From Fidelibacterota bacterium (GTDB taxonomy: Bacteria; Pseudomonadota; Alphaproteobacteria; Rhodospirillales; Rhodospirillaceae): a stretch of 15,061 nucleotides of DNA. A program made the position numbers and the translations under genes. The DNA lies in NCBI GenBank assembly GCA_947473445.1, contig CANJEU010000015.1, positions 1 to 15,061 of the forward strand, written 5' to 3'. Positions 13,855 to 15,061 of the stretch are shown here, in pieces; position 1 is the first letter of the stretch, and each line of letters starts with the position of its first letter. The notes beneath the pieces were generated by a model that had not been told where the DNA came from, ran no database searches, and saw nothing but the letters and a program-made list of their open reading frames with translations.

Positions 13855-13982
13855 CCGTAACAATTCTTTTTTGTGGGTAAGTGGACGCACGTCGGACGCT
13901 CGGGCGGGGTCGTTTTGGGATACTAAAATCGTCCCGATGGCAGGACCGCTCCCTAGTTCTCGCGTCCGCGACGAATATCCCG

Positions 13983-14849
13983 TTAGGTCTTCGTCAGTAA
14001 GCTCATGAGACTCGATGTGTCCCAGCGCCCATGACCCTGGGCCTGGACCTCGGCGTAGAACTGATCGATGAGGGTAGTGACCGGAAGCTGCGCACCGTTG
14101 CGCCGCGCTTCTTCCATGGTGATGCGCAGATCCTTGCGCATCCAATCGGCCGCGAAGCCGAAGTCGAACTTTCCCTGCAGCATGGTCTTGCCGCGGTTTT
14201 CCATCTGCCACGATTGCGCAGCGCCCTTGGAAATAACCGCGAGCACCGCTTCCATATCAAGGCCGGCGCGCTGACCGAAATTGAGCGCCTCGGCGAGGCC
14301 CTGGACGACGCCGGCGATGCAGATTTGATTGACCATTTTTGTAAGTTGGCCAGCGCCGCTCCCGCCGATCAGCTTGCACATCTTGGCGTAGGAGGCGATG
14401 ACCGGTTCGGCGACCGCATAAGCATCGGCTTCGCCGCCGCACATGACCGTCAGCTGCCCGTTTTCAGCGCCCGCTTGGCCGCCGGAGACGGGCGCATCAA
14501 TAAAGCCGACGCCTTTTTCCTTGCTGAGCACCGCAAGCTCGCGAGCGATATCGGCCGAGGCCGTGGTGTGATCGACAATCACCGCGCCCTTGGCAATTCC
14601 GGCAAGAACACCATCGGAGCCCGTGATGACCTGGCGTAGATCCGGGTCATCGCCGACGCAGACGAACACAATCTCGGCGCCCTTGCTGGCGGCCGCAGGC
14701 GTCGGCGCGCTGGTGTTGCCGTATTTGGCCACCCAAGCTTCGGCCCGCGCCGGGCTGCGGTTGTAAACCGTGACTTTGTGAGCTTTGGTGAGATGTCCTG
14801 CCATGGGAAACCCCATGACACCTAGACCGATGAACGCAACGTTCGCCAT
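13983..14849 (-). CDS. 3-hydroxyisobutyrate dehydrogenase-like NAD(P)-dependent oxidoreductase
   Basis: A 288-residue cytoplasmic member of the beta-hydroxyacid dehydrogenase family (3-hydroxyisobutyrate dehydrogenase, tartronate semialdehyde reductase, glyoxylate/succinic semialdehyde reductases). The N-terminal Rossmann motif is GLGVMGFPMAGHL (8-20). Substrate-binding DAPVSGGQAGAENG is at 118-131, and the catalytic Lys171 with Asn174 is in GSGAGQLTKMVNQ. The cofactor helix RKDL (238-241) is also present. The residue after the second strand is Asn30-Arg31 (YNRSPAR), which fits NADP use, as in many reductases of the family, but I cannot fix the substrate. The ATG at 14849 has GGGGGA a few bases upstream. 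It follows the partial gene at the right edge by 51 nt on the same strand and probably shares its operon; a strong minus-strand hairpin with a T-run lies downstream at 13729-13757. Confidence 0.93.
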   Translation of the reverse strand: MANVAFIGLGVMGFPMAGHLTKAHKVTVYNRSPARAEAWVAKYGNTSAPTPAAASKGAEIVFVCVGDDPDLRQVITGSDGVLAGIAKGAVIVDHTTASADIARELAVLSKEKGVGFIDAPVSGGQAGAENGQLTVMCGGEADAYAVAEPVIASYAKMCKLIGGSGAGQLTKMVNQICIAGVVQGLAEALNFGQRAGLDMEAVLAVISKGAAQSWQMENRGKTMLQGKFDFGFAADWMRKDLRITMEEARRNGAQLPVTTLIDQFYAEVQAQGHGRWDTSSLMSLLTKT

Positions 14850-14900
14850 ACCGTCCCCCGCATAAGAATGGGCTGAGTGTAGACGCGTCTTTCGCGGCGG

Positions 14901-15061
14901 TCAGCAGGGCTTGAACAAAAGATCCTGATAAACGCCGCTGCGCACAGAGGCGATAACTTCGGCCACATCCAGCGCCGGTCCGATCCCGGCGCCGGTGACC
15001 TGATGGACAGCGTAGCGGTGATCGGCGAAGCGGCGCACTAGCCGGGCCGCCGAACTGCCCA
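14901..15061 (-). CDS. C-terminal end of an unrecognised protein, partial at the right edge
   Basis: An open minus-strand frame enters from the right edge and stops at TGA 14901-14903, giving 52 residues. They read GSSAARLVRRFADHRYAVHQ, then VTGAGIGPALDVAEVIASVR, then SGVYQDLLFKPC. Coding character is good, with no stop in this frame and a codon bias like its neighbours. The sequence is too short for me to name a family. The start lies outside the window. It precedes the oxidoreductase gene by 51 nt on the same strand, so the two are likely cotranscribed, and its identity would help fix that enzyme's pathway. Confidence 0.65.
   Translation of the reverse strand, partial: GSSAARLVRRFADHRYAVHQVTGAGIGPALDVAEVIASVRSGVYQDLLFKPC

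Larger units (their letters stand above)
13485..13982. other. Hairpin-rich spacer between two convergent genes
   Basis: Nearly 500 bases without a convincing gene: open frames are short, lack ribosome sites and match nothing I know. The region is rich in inverted repeats (13536-13547, 13669-13692, 13729-13757, 13769-13805, 13819-13854). A weak stem GCGC-CAC-GCGC followed by AAACTTTTT lies at about 13489-13508, just after ygiQ. Convergent flanking genes make terminators expected. The remaining elements may be dispersed palindromes. Confidence 0.55.

Noticed and set aside
14881..14890. 10-bp palindrome AGACGCGTCT before the oxidoreductase gene
   Set aside because: It is short, occurs once, and is compatible with chance in GC-rich DNA; there is no further support for an operator.

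Overview
The window looks like ordinary chromosome from a GC-rich proteobacterium. An alphaproteobacterium is most likely. The reasons are the intracellular PHB depolymerase type, the D-3-hydroxybutyrate dehydrogenase, the soluble HAMP-array hybrid kinase, the RcnB-like periplasmic protein and the KTSC protein. I cannot place it to genus. No prophage, insertion sequence, CRISPR array, rRNA or tRNA was found. Coding density is high and every recognisable gene belongs to a known family.

Layout. (1) 1-2527, minus strand: a hybrid-type sensor histidine kinase with five tandem HAMP units, then GAF, coiled coil, HisKA and the start of the ATPase domain. The frame is broken by one TGA (1187-1189) exactly where relatives, as I recall them, have Trp. 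It then stays open to the window edge. (2) 2813-3316, minus: a small exported Pro-rich protein; 3490-3702, plus: a KTSC-domain protein behind a 10-codon leader ORF; 3740-4453, minus: an endonuclease/exonuclease/phosphatase-fold hydrolase. (3) 4556-7408: a PHB-mobilisation cluster. 3-hydroxybutyrate dehydrogenase and a glutathione S-transferase run on minus, and intracellular PHB depolymerase phaZ diverges on plus. (4) 7643-8572, plus: an exported RcnB / Arg-rich / glycine-zipper protein with a palindromic operator candidate upstream and a partial copy of its own 3' end downstream. (5) 8935-11239, plus: cstA and the small ybdD/yjiX-type gene, 1 nt apart. (6) 11415-13484, plus: a YgiQ-family radical SAM protein. 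(7) 13485-13982: a hairpin-rich spacer without a convincing gene. (8) 13983-15061, minus: a 3-hydroxyisobutyrate-dehydrogenase-like oxidoreductase preceded by the C-terminal tail of an unrecognised protein.

How they fit. PhaZ releases 3-hydroxybutyrate from stored PHB, the dehydrogenase oxidises it to acetoacetate, and CstA takes up pyruvate (and possibly peptides) under starvation. Regions 3 and 5 therefore both concern carbon-limited metabolism, though nothing in the sequence shows shared regulation. The most notable features are the in-frame TGA in the kinase, the palindrome and tail duplication around the RcnB-like gene, and the repeat or hairpin elements in the spacers. I did not find a convincing undescribed multi-gene system.
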